Notes: generated by a model not told the origin, from the letters alone. A DNA stretch of 5,771 nucleotides from CBFGRU01 sp965651255 (GCA_965651255.1 CBFGRU010000204.1:1-5771); one strand, 5' to 3'. Shown: positions 1 through 5,771, numbered from the stretch's first letter. A program made the numbers and translations.

Positions 1-306
1 GAACCTGGGATCATCCTCGAGCAGGTCCTCGATGACGCTCACCGCGAGCGGCGTCTGCATTTCGGCGAGCGCGGCCGCGGCGGCCTCTTCTTCCATCTCC
101 TCGAGGACGCCGACCGCTTCATCATCCTCGAGTGTCTCGAGCGCATCCGCCGCGTCGGCCGCACGCAATCGGCCCATCGCTTCGGCCAGAATCGGTACGT
201 CGATCGTGTGCTCGATCAACTGATTCACCCGCGCTGCTTCCTCATCGGGGCGAGGCGGCTCGACCGGCGGTGAGGGGGATTCGGGATGATGTTCCTGCGT
301 TGTCAC
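1..306 (-). CDS. mgtE: Magnesium transporter MgtE, N-terminal part (partial, runs off left edge)
   Basis: Seen: an open minus-strand frame of 102 codons from a GTG at 304-306 to the window edge. After a Pro/Glu-rich leader of about 22 residues comes an acidic, all-helical stretch (about residues 25-102) with LAEAMGRLRAADAADALETL, then repeated LEDD/LEE elements. Two LEDD copies lie 37 residues apart, and the DNA under them carries a 12-nt direct repeat (10-21 and 121-132). Known: this is the pattern of the MgtE intracellular N domain, a superhelix of short helical repeats that, with CBS domains, senses cytoplasmic Mg2+ and gates the membrane pore. Inferred: the CBS and membrane domains lie outside the window, so another MgtE_N-domain protein remains possible. 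Start choice: no ATG, GTG or TTG occurs in frame between 306 and about 390, and the only other early start is an ATG inside the domain. No good Shine-Dalgarno precedes the GTG. It is divergent from the protease gene. Confidence 0.82.
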   Translation of the reverse strand, partial: MTTQEHHPESPSPPVEPPRPDEEAARVNQLIEHTIDVPILAEAMGRLRAADAADALETLEDDEAVGVLEEMEEEAAAAALAEMQTPLAVSVIEDLLEDDPRF

Positions 307-363
307 GATGGGTGAGTGTACCCGGCTGTTCGCATCGACAGGAATGAACGTCCGGGCAGCGTA

Positions 364-382
364 CCTCCGGTATTCCGGTAGG
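364..382. repeat. Bulged inverted repeat, possible operator
   Basis: CCTCCGG, loop TATT, then CCGGTAGG: the CCGG cores pair, and after a single bulged T the outer CCT pairs with AGG, giving a 7-bp stem. It sits between two divergent genes, so it is not a terminator of either. A regulator-binding site or a leader hairpin are both possible. Chance occurrence in GC-rich DNA cannot be excluded. Confidence 0.3.
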
Positions 383-403
383 ATAAACGTGAGATCTTTG
401 AAG

Positions 404-410
404 AAGGGAG
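404..410 (+). promoter_or_regulatory. Ribosome-binding site of the serine protease gene
   Basis: AAGGGAG lies 7 nt before the ATG at 418. This supports that start rather than the second ATG at codon 5. Confidence 0.7.
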
Positions 411-417
411 ACGTTGC

Positions 418-1269
418 ATGCACCGATGGATGTTGGTGAAGACGATTCTGGCGACGACCATGCTCTCAGGTTCGGTGCTGGCGATGACCGCTGCGGATGG
501 ACAGCGGGATGATGCAGCGTTGCGCGAACACTTGAATCGCGCGATGCTGGAGCTGGAAGCTGCGAAGCGATTGCCGCCGTTCAGTGAGATTGCGGCGCTT
601 CCGGCTGAGGCGCTGCCGGACTTGCAGGTTCCCGGAACGGTTGCGCTCGATGGGCCGGAACTTGTGCAGCGCATGCGTGCCGCGACAGTGATGTTTCACA
701 CCGCGTACAAGTGTGGTCGATGCGAGAACTGGCACGGCGGGGTCGCGACCGGTTTCGTCATTCACCCCGATGGATGGGTGGTGACGGCAGCGCACGTGAT
801 TGATGACCTTCCCGAGGGGCATGTGGTCGGAGTGATGACCGACCGGGAAGTGGCTCTCCCCGTCACGGGGGTATGGGCGCGTGACGATGATCGTGATATC
901 GCGATTGTCAAAGTGGATGGTGAGAACCTGCCGACGCTTCCGTTGGCTGCGGTCGAACCGGTGCCGGGCAGCGCAGCGCACGTGATGAGTCATCCGCGCG
1001 GCCACTTTTATGTGCTCACGAGCGGAATGGTCTCGCGCGTGAAGGATGGCTCGGACCCGGATACGCGGCTTGAGATTACGGCAGACTTCGCCCGGGGATC
1101 GAGCGGCGCGCCGGTGGTTGATCAGACGGGCAGTGTCATCGGCATCGCCTTATCGACCGTGACGTTGAACGCGAACGAGGAAGAGAAGACCGATGCGCAG
1201 ATGGTCCTGAAGCGCTGTGCCGGTGTGACAGACCTGCGCGAGCTGATTCGACAGACGCGCGGCGAATGA
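418..1269 (+). CDS. Exported trypsin-like serine protease (S1 family, no PDZ domain)
   Basis: Seen: 283 residues. An N-terminal signal peptide (about 1-22, Lys8 then a hydrophobic core ending SVLA) predicts export to the periplasm. Residues 30-95 form an Ala/Leu-rich helical segment. The protease domain spans about 97-250 with a full triad: His126 in TAAHV, Asp160 in DRDIAIVKV, and Ser229 in RGSSGAPV. Known: these three blocks in this order mark the chymotrypsin-fold endopeptidases related to DegP/HtrA. The family's usual PDZ domains are absent; the protein ends about 50 residues after the GSSG motif with a short helical tail. Odd: Cys99 and Cys102 form a CGRC motif just before the first barrel strand, followed by His106, with only one further cysteine (267). 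Inferred: a periplasmic processing or quality-control protease of unknown substrate. It is transcribed alone, divergent from mgtE and convergent with the phosphate operon. Confidence 0.87.
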   Translation: MHRWMLVKTILATTMLSGSVLAMTAADGQRDDAALREHLNRAMLELEAAKRLPPFSEIAALPAEALPDLQVPGTVALDGPELVQRMRAATVMFHTAYKCGRCENWHGGVATGFVIHPDGWVVTAAHVIDDLPEGHVVGVMTDREVALPVTGVWARDDDRDIAIVKVDGENLPTLPLAAVEPVPGSAAHVMSHPRGHFYVLTSGMVSRVKDGSDPDTRLEITADFARGSSGAPVVDQTGSVIGIALSTVTLNANEEEKTDAQMVLKRCAGVTDLRELIRQTRGE

Positions 1270-1278
1270 TCGGCAGGA

Positions 1279-1968
1279 TCAGGTTCCCTCGTGGCGCTTG
1301 GTCTTGCGGTGAAAGTCCATATCCTCCACGCGGCCGAGCAGCGCTGTGCAGATGTTCGACAGGTGCGCAGCCACGCGTTTGTAGTGTCGCGCGAGCAGTG
1401 AGTACGCAACGGCTTCGTGCGTTTCGATGTTCGTTTCATCGCGCAGCAGTTGCTCGATAATCGCATCGCAGAGCGTGCGCAGATCGCGGCCCTTGCCGAT
1501 CGCCACTTCCGCGGCCTTCGCATCGGTCCGACGAAAGGCGTCGCGAACTTCCGCGAACAGGGTCTTGACGCGCGTGCGGATGTCTTCGAGCGGTTCGTGA
1601 TAGCGGGCGACGTGGAACGGCTGGCGATAGAACCGCGCGACTTCAAAGACGTTCTTGCAGTAATCGCCGATACGCTCTGCATCGCGCGCGACAGAGATGA
1701 GCGCGAGACTCGCCGGAACATCCGAGCCGGGGTTGATCTGCAGATGGCGAATGATGTGACCGCGGATCGATCGCAGCAGGCGGTTGATCGAACGATCGCG
1801 TTCGTAGAGCGGGTCGGCCAGTTCGCCGATCTTGTCGCGATCTTTCAGCGCTTCGTTCGCGCGATCAAACATCCATTCGGCTTGGGCGAGCATCTCATCG
1901 AACTCGGCGAAACACTCATCGAGCGTTTCCTTTGATCGAAAGACATTGAGCAGCTCCCTGAACAACAT
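1279..1968 (-). CDS. PhoU-like protein, partner of the Na/Pi cotransporter
   Basis: Seen: 229 residues, almost wholly helical, the usual length of a two-bundle PhoU protein. The first bundle has the canonical signature RDAERIGDYCKN (from residue 95). At the equivalent place in the second bundle, residues 194-206 read RHYKRVAAHLSNI, where the usual E/DxxxD acids are replaced by Lys197 and Ala201. Known: PhoU proteins bind metal clusters through ERxxD motifs and lower phosphate uptake or signalling. The PhoU domain fused to NptA/YjbB-type transporters often has a KRxxxH-like second motif, as I recall. Inferred: this is the detached regulatory domain of the cotransporter encoded immediately upstream, acting on the inner face of the membrane, rather than the PhoU of a Pst/PhoR system, since no pst genes are nearby. 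Start chosen by TAAGGAG 8 nt upstream. The 12-nt gap to the upstream gene indicates one transcript. Confidence 0.87.
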   Translation of the reverse strand: MLFRELLNVFRSKETLDECFAEFDEMLAQAEWMFDRANEALKDRDKIGELADPLYERDRSINRLLRSIRGHIIRHLQINPGSDVPASLALISVARDAERIGDYCKNVFEVARFYRQPFHVARYHEPLEDIRTRVKTLFAEVRDAFRRTDAKAAEVAIGKGRDLRTLCDAIIEQLLRDETNIETHEAVAYSLLARHYKRVAAHLSNICTALLGRVEDMDFHRKTKRHEGT

Positions 1969-1976
1969 GGCGCCGT

Positions 1977-1983
1977 CTCCTTA
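1977..1983 (-). promoter_or_regulatory. Ribosome-binding site overlapping the upstream stop codon
   Basis: On the minus strand TAAGGAG contains the TAA stop of the cotransporter (1981-1983) and, 8 nt further on, the ATG of the PhoU-like gene. Ribosomes ending the first gene cover this site, so translational coupling is likely. Confidence 0.75.
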
Positions 1984-3243
1984 CTGCGCAGTCGGGGCGG
2001 GAAGGAACAGTTCCGTCACCAGCACGCCGAGAATGGGTATGACGATGAAGACCACAAAGAGGAACAGGAATGCGTAACGTTTGCTTTCCGCGGCGAGGCG
2101 CGCGTAACCGCGCGCGAGCGACATCGGGACAACGCGCAGCGGGTACCAGATCGCCGTTCCGACGAGATTGAACAGAACGTGCGCCAGCGCCACGGTCATG
2201 GCCAGCGACCGACCGTCAAAGTCACTGCCGACTTCATTCGCAACGGCGGCAGCGGCAATAAGACCGGTGATGGTCGTTCCCAGATTCGCCCCCAGCATGA
2301 ACGGAAACACGCGGCGAAGTTTGACCGCACCGGCCCCGGCGAGCGGGACGATGAGACTCGTCGTAATCGAACTCGACTGCACCATGATCGTCGTGATCGA
2401 ACCGATGATGTAGGCCAGCAGGTCGTTCCGGAAGAAGATGGCCCGAAAGAGCGTCTCCACTTTGCGCAGCAGGGCGCCGCGCAGGTTCTTGGTCATCATC
2501 ACCAGCGCGCCGAACAGCATCAGGAGTCCGATCACCGCCACGATGATGCCCGAAGCCAGCGCGTTCGAGATGACCAGCCCGACGGTCCACTCGGTCAGAT
2601 CGACCACCGGCTGGGTGATGGTCTTCAGCAGGTTCGATGGCTTGCTGCCGGCCTCGAATCCGAGCACGCCGGCGAACCATTCTGCGCTGACTGTGAGCAT
2701 TCCTTTCCCGCCAGTCGGATTGAGCACCGCCGAGATCCACTCCAGCGGGAAAAGCAGGGCGACCGTCAGCAGGTTGAAAATGTCATGCATCAGCGCGGCG
2801 GTGAACGCCTTGCGGAACTGTCTGCGGATGCGCATGTTGCCGAGCGCGACGATGATGCCGGTCACGCTGGTTCCGATGTTCGCGCCCATGACGGCGTACA
2901 CCGCAGACTCGACGCCGAGCGTTCCGGCACCGACCATCGTGACAATCAGCGAGGTGGTAAAACTCGAACTCTGAACAATGGCCGTCACCAGCACGCTCGC
3001 GAGCAGCGCGATGAACGGGTTGTCGGCATGACTGAAGACCGAGTCGATCCACTGGGCGCCGCCTTCGGTCTTGCCGATGGTCTTCAGCCCCGCGCCCATG
3101 ATGTTGATGGCGCAGATGAAGAGGTACAGGAACACACCCGCCATGGCCCCGCGCAGCCACGCGGGCGGTTCACCCGTTCGGGGCAAGCGCAGCAGAGCAG
3201 ATCGACGGGATTCGCGGGGCAACGGGCTCTCAGGGGCAGACAT
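1981..3243 (-). CDS. Na+/phosphate cotransporter (NptA/YjbB type, PF02690 repeats)
   Basis: Seen: 420 residues. After an Arg-rich cytoplasmic start (1-32) come about 8-10 hydrophobic segments, at roughly 33-53, 76-103, 112-135, 145-170, 222-250, 274-304, 312-335, 345-368 and 389-413. Two inverted-topology repeats are plain: VQSSSFTTSLIV (from 90) with GANIGTSVTG (from 120), and VQSSSITTSLIV (from 288) with GANLGTTITG (from 318), 198 residues apart. Known: paired QSSS motifs are the substrate and sodium site of the SLC34-like Na/Pi family in the inner membrane. Inferred: phosphate symport, or export as proposed for E. coli YjbB. Many homologues are about 540 residues with a C-terminal PhoU domain; this one stops at the last membrane helix and the PhoU-like protein is the next gene. 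Start supported by AGGA 6 nt upstream. It is first in a two-gene operon, with GTTCA repeats just upstream. Confidence 0.92.
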   Translation of the reverse strand: MSAPESPLPRESRRSALLRLPRTGEPPAWLRGAMAGVFLYLFICAINIMGAGLKTIGKTEGGAQWIDSVFSHADNPFIALLASVLVTAIVQSSSFTTSLIVTMVGAGTLGVESAVYAVMGANIGTSVTGIIVALGNMRIRRQFRKAFTAALMHDIFNLLTVALLFPLEWISAVLNPTGGKGMLTVSAEWFAGVLGFEAGSKPSNLLKTITQPVVDLTEWTVGLVISNALASGIIVAVIGLLMLFGALVMMTKNLRGALLRKVETLFRAIFFRNDLLAYIIGSITTIMVQSSSITTSLIVPLAGAGAVKLRRVFPFMLGANLGTTITGLIAAAAVANEVGSDFDGRSLAMTVALAHVLFNLVGTAIWYPLRVVPMSLARGYARLAAESKRYAFLFLFVVFIVIPILGVLVTELFLPAPTAQ

Positions 3244-3268
3244 ACGCCATCCTGATCGTGTGCGGTGC

Positions 3269-3290
3269 GTTCAAGTTCAGTTCAAAAACG
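3269..3290. repeat. GTTCA direct repeats, candidate PhoB/PhoP-type operator
   Basis: GTTCA occurs at 3269-3273, 3275-3279 and 3280-3284, and again at 3335-3339. The first and third are 11 bp apart, giving tandem units GTTCAAGTTCA and GTTCAAAAACG; the fourth is a further 55 bp away, five times 11. Response regulators of the PhoB family bind 11-bp direct repeats, and the site starts 26 nt before the start codon of a phosphate transport operon. The consensus for this lineage is not known to me, so this is a candidate only. Confidence 0.35.
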
Positions 3291-3358
3291 GTGAGCAGGG
3301 CCGCATGATATGGCAATGACTCGCATCGTGGGCAGTTCAATCAATCGAGTGCATCAAC

Positions 3359-3368
3359 AGGATATCCT
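3359..3368. repeat. Perfect 10-bp palindrome before the methyltransferase gene
   Basis: AGGATATCCT is self-complementary and ends 8 nt before the ATG at 3377. It may be part of the promoter (-10-like GATATC), an operator half or chance. If it is the -10, the transcript would begin only a few bases before the start codon. Confidence 0.25.
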
Positions 3369-3376
3369 CACAAGGT

Positions 3377-4225
3377 ATGTCCCCGTGCCGTCTCCATCGT
3401 CCGAGCACGCCCAATGACCCGGAGCTGGCGGATTACCGCGCGGTGCGGGATCGCGATCTTCTCGGCCCGGAAGGGCGGGGAGGCCTGTTCATCGGCGAGA
3501 CCCCACTGGTCGTTCGGGCGATGCTGGCCCGACCCGGCATGACGAAATCCGTGCTGGTCGCGGAAGAGCGACGATCCGCGCTCCACGATGACCTCGCCCG
3601 CTTCGACGGCCCGGTGTTTGTCGTCCCGCTGGCCTGGATGGAGCGCATCACCGGCTACCCGCTGCATCGAGGCATACTCGCGGTCGGCCATCGGCCTGAT
3701 CCCGATGATCACACGGTCGATCGCGTGCTCGCGCGACTCCACCAGTCGAAGAATGATCCCCTGACACTGCTGATCTGCGTCGGTATTAACAACATCGACA
3801 ACATCGGCCTGCTCTTTCGCAACGCCGCGGCGTTTGCGGTGGATGCGGTGGTGCTCGATCCGACATGTCATGACCCGCTGTATCGAAAATCACTGCGCGT
3901 TTCGATTGGGCATGTGCTGTCGATGCCGTGGGCGCGAGCAACGCCGCAACAGTGGCCGGATGAACTTGACCGACTCAGGAATGAATGGGGCTGTACGCTC
4001 ATCGCGCTGGCGACCGGTGAGCATGCAGTCCCGATTGATTCAATCGATTGTCCCGAACGGTCCGCGATCATCGTCGGGCCGGAATTCGAAGGTCTGCCGG
4101 ATGAGATCCTCGCGCGGTGCGATGCCATCGCGCGCATTCCGATGGCGGCGGGGGTTGATTCACTGAACGTCGGCGTCGCGAGCGCTGTCGCGCTGCACCG
4201 ATTCTCACGCGGTCAACGCTGCTGA
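3377..4225 (+). CDS. SpoU/TrmH-family RNA 2'-O-ribose methyltransferase
   Basis: Seen: 282 residues. Residues about 15-105 resemble the small substrate-binding domain of SpoU enzymes (DPELADYRAVRDRDLL, FIGETPLVVRAML). The C-terminal SPOUT catalytic domain (about 128-278) has all three signature motifs: motif 1, NIDNIGLLFRNAAAF, with the catalytic-type Arg148; motif 2, GPEFEGL from Gly234; motif 3, IPMAAGVDSLNVGVASA from Ile254, with the SLNV loop of the trefoil knot. Known: these enzymes methylate the ribose 2'-OH of a tRNA or rRNA nucleotide using S-adenosylmethionine, as homodimers in the cytoplasm. The exact target cannot be read from the sequence. Start: the Shine-Dalgarno is poor (AAGG one base before ATG), but the next in-frame start would cut into the conserved N-terminal domain. 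It stands alone on the plus strand, convergent with the DUF389 gene 8 nt away. Confidence 0.91.
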   Translation: MSPCRLHRPSTPNDPELADYRAVRDRDLLGPEGRGGLFIGETPLVVRAMLARPGMTKSVLVAEERRSALHDDLARFDGPVFVVPLAWMERITGYPLHRGILAVGHRPDPDDHTVDRVLARLHQSKNDPLTLLICVGINNIDNIGLLFRNAAAFAVDAVVLDPTCHDPLYRKSLRVSIGHVLSMPWARATPQQWPDELDRLRNEWGCTLIALATGEHAVPIDSIDCPERSAIIVGPEFEGLPDEILARCDAIARIPMAAGVDSLNVGVASAVALHRFSRGQRC

Positions 4226-4233
4226 TCGGAAAC

Positions 4234-5280
4234 CTACGGCTGCAACACTTCCGGCAGCATGTCTTCGCGACGCGCGATGAAGACCAGGACGATGAGCACG
4301 ATGAGCAGCCCCGCCCAGATCATGAACGCAATGCGCGTCATTCGGCGGGCATTCTCCGCCTTCCACCAGTTTCGTGGTCTCAGGCCCTGCATCAGGAACA
4401 CTGCCACCGCGGCGAGGTTGATGCAGACGACATTGATCGCCAGCAGGTGCAGCGCGCCGAGCGCCATCGCCGGATGTTGAAGCGAAAGCATGCCGACCGC
4501 CGCAGTCGGTGGAAGCAGCGCGACCGCAACCATCACGCCGATGACCGAGCTGGAAACGCCCGTCGTGAAGGCAATGGCTCCGGCTGCTCCGGCGGCGAGT
4601 GCGAGCAGCACATCGGTCAGCTCCGGCGCAGTGCGCGAGGCGATTTCGATGTTCTCCGGATCCCAGCCGATGATCAGCCCGAGGAGCGCGGCGACGAGGA
4701 TGCTGAGCGCCAGGCCGATTCCATTACAGATCATCGCGCGCTTCGTGAGCGACCAGTCCGCGAGCGTCGTGCCCAGCGCGAGCGCCATGTTCGGGCCCAG
4801 CAGGGGGGCCAGCACCATCGCGCCGATGATGATCGCGACGTTGTCGCGCGCGAGGCCGATGGTCGCCACGATCGACGCCAGGATGACCATCGCGATGAAG
4901 ATGCGCGAGATGATGACCGTCTCCTGCAGAGAGTCGTACAACTCCGCGCGACTGATGCGCGAGAGCGACTTCTCCTCCGGCTTGGTTTCACCGTTGGGAA
5001 GTGCATCATCCCGTGCCTTCTCTTCCTCTTCCGAAGGCCGCGGAAGCGATGCTTCTACCGCCAGCACCGCGATGCGGTACTCCGAGCGGTGCTCGAGCGC
5101 GTGTTCAACCGCATCGATGATCGGCTCGGTCTGCTCAGCATCGATGACGATGCGAATCAGCGCCTTGTCATTCCCCAACTCGGCGGACCACTGCTCAATG
5201 CCATCGGTCCGGGCGATCGCCTTGCGCGCGACATCAACGCAGTCTCGATCAAGGAACACTTCGATCAACCGACTTGCCAT
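4234..5280 (-). CDS. DUF389 / TIGR00341 family membrane protein, function unknown
   Basis: Seen: 348 residues. Residues 1-80 look like a small alpha/beta domain (RLIEVFLDRDCVDVARKAI, a second strand at ALIRIVID, ending VEASLPRP). A charged linker rich in Glu and Lys (81-112) follows. Residues about 121-336 form six or seven membrane helices holding the family's conserved blocks: IIIGAMVLAPLLGPNMALAL (from 150), AAGAAGAIAFTTGVSSSVIG (from 229) and VAVALLPPTAAVG (from 251). Known: the DUF389 family is widespread and has no settled function; a transport role is often guessed from the topology. The membrane core matches the family closely and the usual cytoplasmic N-terminal domain is intact, so the gene looks functional. 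Start supported by GAGAGGA 9 nt upstream, lying across the stop of the preceding gene. Only 6 nt separate it from the alpha-mannosidase gene, so the two are probably cotranscribed. Its stop lies 8 nt from the methyltransferase stop, leaving no room for a separate terminator. Confidence 0.9.
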   Translation of the reverse strand: MASRLIEVFLDRDCVDVARKAIARTDGIEQWSAELGNDKALIRIVIDAEQTEPIIDAVEHALEHRSEYRIAVLAVEASLPRPSEEEEKARDDALPNGETKPEEKSLSRISRAELYDSLQETVIISRIFIAMVILASIVATIGLARDNVAIIIGAMVLAPLLGPNMALALGTTLADWSLTKRAMICNGIGLALSILVAALLGLIIGWDPENIEIASRTAPELTDVLLALAAGAAGAIAFTTGVSSSVIGVMVAVALLPPTAAVGMLSLQHPAMALGALHLLAINVVCINLAAVAVFLMQGLRPRNWWKAENARRMTRIAFMIWAGLLIVLIVLVFIARREDMLPEVLQP

Positions 5281-5286
5281 CAGTGA

Positions 5287-5771
5287 TCATCCTCTCTCTG
5301 GTGAATCGGGTGATGAACCGGTCCGATGCACGGTGGCCCAGACTTCGCGTTTCGCATCGAGATCGCGGAACTGTTTTCGTCCCATGACGAGATCGGCCAT
5401 GATCGTCGCGATCTCGCGCGGCCGCATCGTGAACGTCACCTGCGACCAGGTAATGTTCGTCTCGCGTGCCCAGTCGGGCGGCGTGGCTGGTTCGGGTCTG
5501 AGCCAGCGGGTGTCGCGGATGTGTTCGCCGACTTCACCCATGATGTTTGTCTTCGCCACGCTCGCGATTTCGCCGGGAAATTTGAGCGTGATGTTTGCGG
5601 GTTCGCCATCCCACTCGACAAGACGAACAACGAAGGGATGCGTGCACGCGCCGTTCGATTGCGCAAGCATGTGGTGGCCCGCCCAGTCGGGGAAGTGCTC
5701 GCCGTCCTTTTCGTTCGCGCGGAAAAACGCGTGGGCGATGACGTTGGGGGCGTTGGACACATCGAGCGTGC
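5287..5771 (-). CDS. Alpha-mannosidase, glycoside hydrolase family 38, C-terminal part (partial, enters from right edge)
   Basis: Seen: an open minus-strand frame from the window edge to a TGA at 5287-5289, about 160 codons. The GTG at 5758-5760 is internal: the frame stays open upstream and reads TLDVSNAPNVIAHAFF across it. Recognisable blocks are NVIAHAFFRANEKDGEHFP, VRLVEWDGEPANITLKFP, AKTNIMGEVGE, FTMRPREIATIMADL and RDLDAKREVWATVHR. Known: the C-terminal beta-sandwich of GH38 enzymes has the pattern of an 'R..E.dG.p' strand, then 'tNlmGE', then a 'pyEIaTi' strand. Inferred: the catalytic domain lies outside the window, so specificity and localisation cannot be judged; retaining cleavage of alpha-mannosides in glycan turnover is the family role. 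The last 12 residues are a polar tail. The gene is upstream in the same operon as the DUF389 protein. Confidence 0.72.
   Translation of the reverse strand, partial: TLDVSNAPNVIAHAFFRANEKDGEHFPDWAGHHMLAQSNGACTHPFVVRLVEWDGEPANITLKFPGEIASVAKTNIMGEVGEHIRDTRWLRPEPATPPDWARETNITWSQVTFTMRPREIATIMADLVMGRKQFRDLDAKREVWATVHRTGSSPDSPERG

Larger units (their letters stand above)
307..417. promoter_or_regulatory. Divergent intergenic region between mgtE and the serine protease
   Basis: This 111-nt spacer must hold the promoters of both flanking genes. I see no convincing -35/-10 pair on either strand. The weak candidates are TACACT on the minus strand at about 315-320, close enough to the GTG to suggest a short or absent leader, and TAGGAT on the plus strand at 379-384. 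The region also contains the bulged inverted repeat at 364-382 and the protease ribosome-binding site. Confidence 0.35.
3244..3376. promoter_or_regulatory. Divergent intergenic region between the Na/Pi cotransporter and the RNA methyltransferase
   Basis: This 133-nt spacer must carry both promoters. On the minus strand TATCAT (about 3308-3313) is the best -10-like hexamer for the phosphate operon, but no good -35 lies 16-18 nt before it. On the plus strand the AT core of the palindrome at 3359-3368 is the best -10-like element for the methyltransferase. It also holds the four GTTCA repeats. No small gene or RNA is apparent. Confidence 0.4.

Noticed and set aside
10..132. 12-nt direct repeat (10-21 and 121-132) as a mobile or regulatory repeat
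   Set aside because: It encodes LEDD in two helical repeats of the MgtE N domain, 37 residues apart, and is explained by protein repetition.
1267..1281. TGATC-GGCAG-GATCA inverted repeat at the protease/PhoU convergent junction, as a terminator
   Set aside because: The stem is only 5 bp, there is no T-run on either side, and it arises because both genes end in TGATC.
1417..1935. A 172-codon plus-strand open frame opposite the PhoU-like gene
   Set aside because: It looks more protein-like than the other shadows, but it is in codon register with the complement of a well-supported PhoU gene, lacks a ribosome-binding site and matches no family I know.
2179..3255. A 358-codon plus-strand open frame opposite the Na/Pi cotransporter
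   Set aside because: The product is a low-complexity string rich in Arg, His, Asp, Gln and Gly with no fold-like pattern, as expected from the complement of a GC-rich membrane-protein gene. The opposite strand has clear family motifs.
4447..5286. A 279-codon plus-strand open frame opposite the DUF389 gene
   Set aside because: It has the same Arg/Asp/His-rich composition without recognisable motifs, and the minus-strand gene is unambiguous.
5758..5760. GTG as the real start of a small 157-residue protein
   Set aside because: The frame is open upstream to the window edge and the residues across the GTG fit the alpha-mannosidase C-terminal domain, so the gene is a partial larger one.

Overview
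This is ordinary, densely coding chromosomal DNA from a GC-rich bacterium. It has GTG starts, Shine-Dalgarno sites before most genes, and gaps of only 6-12 nt inside same-strand pairs. The gene families and the wording of several proteins (a SpoU methyltransferase starting NDPELADYR, a two-repeat Na/Pi cotransporter beside a PhoU-like protein, a DUF389 membrane protein, an alpha-mannosidase tail) would fit a planctomycete such as a member of the Phycisphaerae. That placement is inference; there is no rRNA or marker gene here to prove it.

Layout, left to right. Positions 1-306 (minus) hold the start of an MgtE-type magnesium transporter that runs off the left edge. A divergent 111-nt spacer (307-417) with a small bulged hairpin separates it from an exported trypsin-like serine protease (418-1269, plus). 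The protease ends 9 nt from the convergent end of a two-gene minus-strand operon, a Na+/phosphate cotransporter (3243-1981) followed by a PhoU-like protein (1968-1279). The PhoU-like gene's Shine-Dalgarno overlaps the cotransporter's stop codon. A divergent 133-nt spacer (3244-3376) carries four GTTCA repeats partly in 11-bp register and a 10-bp palindrome. It leads into a SpoU/TrmH-type RNA 2'-O-ribose methyltransferase (3377-4225, plus). That gene converges, with an 8-nt gap, on a second minus-strand operon: the C-terminal end of a GH38 alpha-mannosidase (5771-5287, entering from the right edge), then a DUF389/TIGR00341 membrane protein (5280-4234).

How the genes work together: the clearest functional unit is the cotransporter plus PhoU-like pair, which in many bacteria is one fused protein and here is split into two translationally close genes. 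Phosphate uptake or efflux set by the PhoU-like partner is the likely role. The MgtE transporter, the periplasmic protease, the RNA methyltransferase and the mannosidase/DUF389 pair look like independent housekeeping or accessory units. I see no mobile element, CRISPR array, tRNA, rRNA, convincing intrinsic terminator or defence locus. I found no clearly new system. The best leads are the GTTCA repeat cluster upstream of the phosphate operon, the degenerate second motif of the PhoU-like protein, and the CxxC next to the catalytic domain of the protease.
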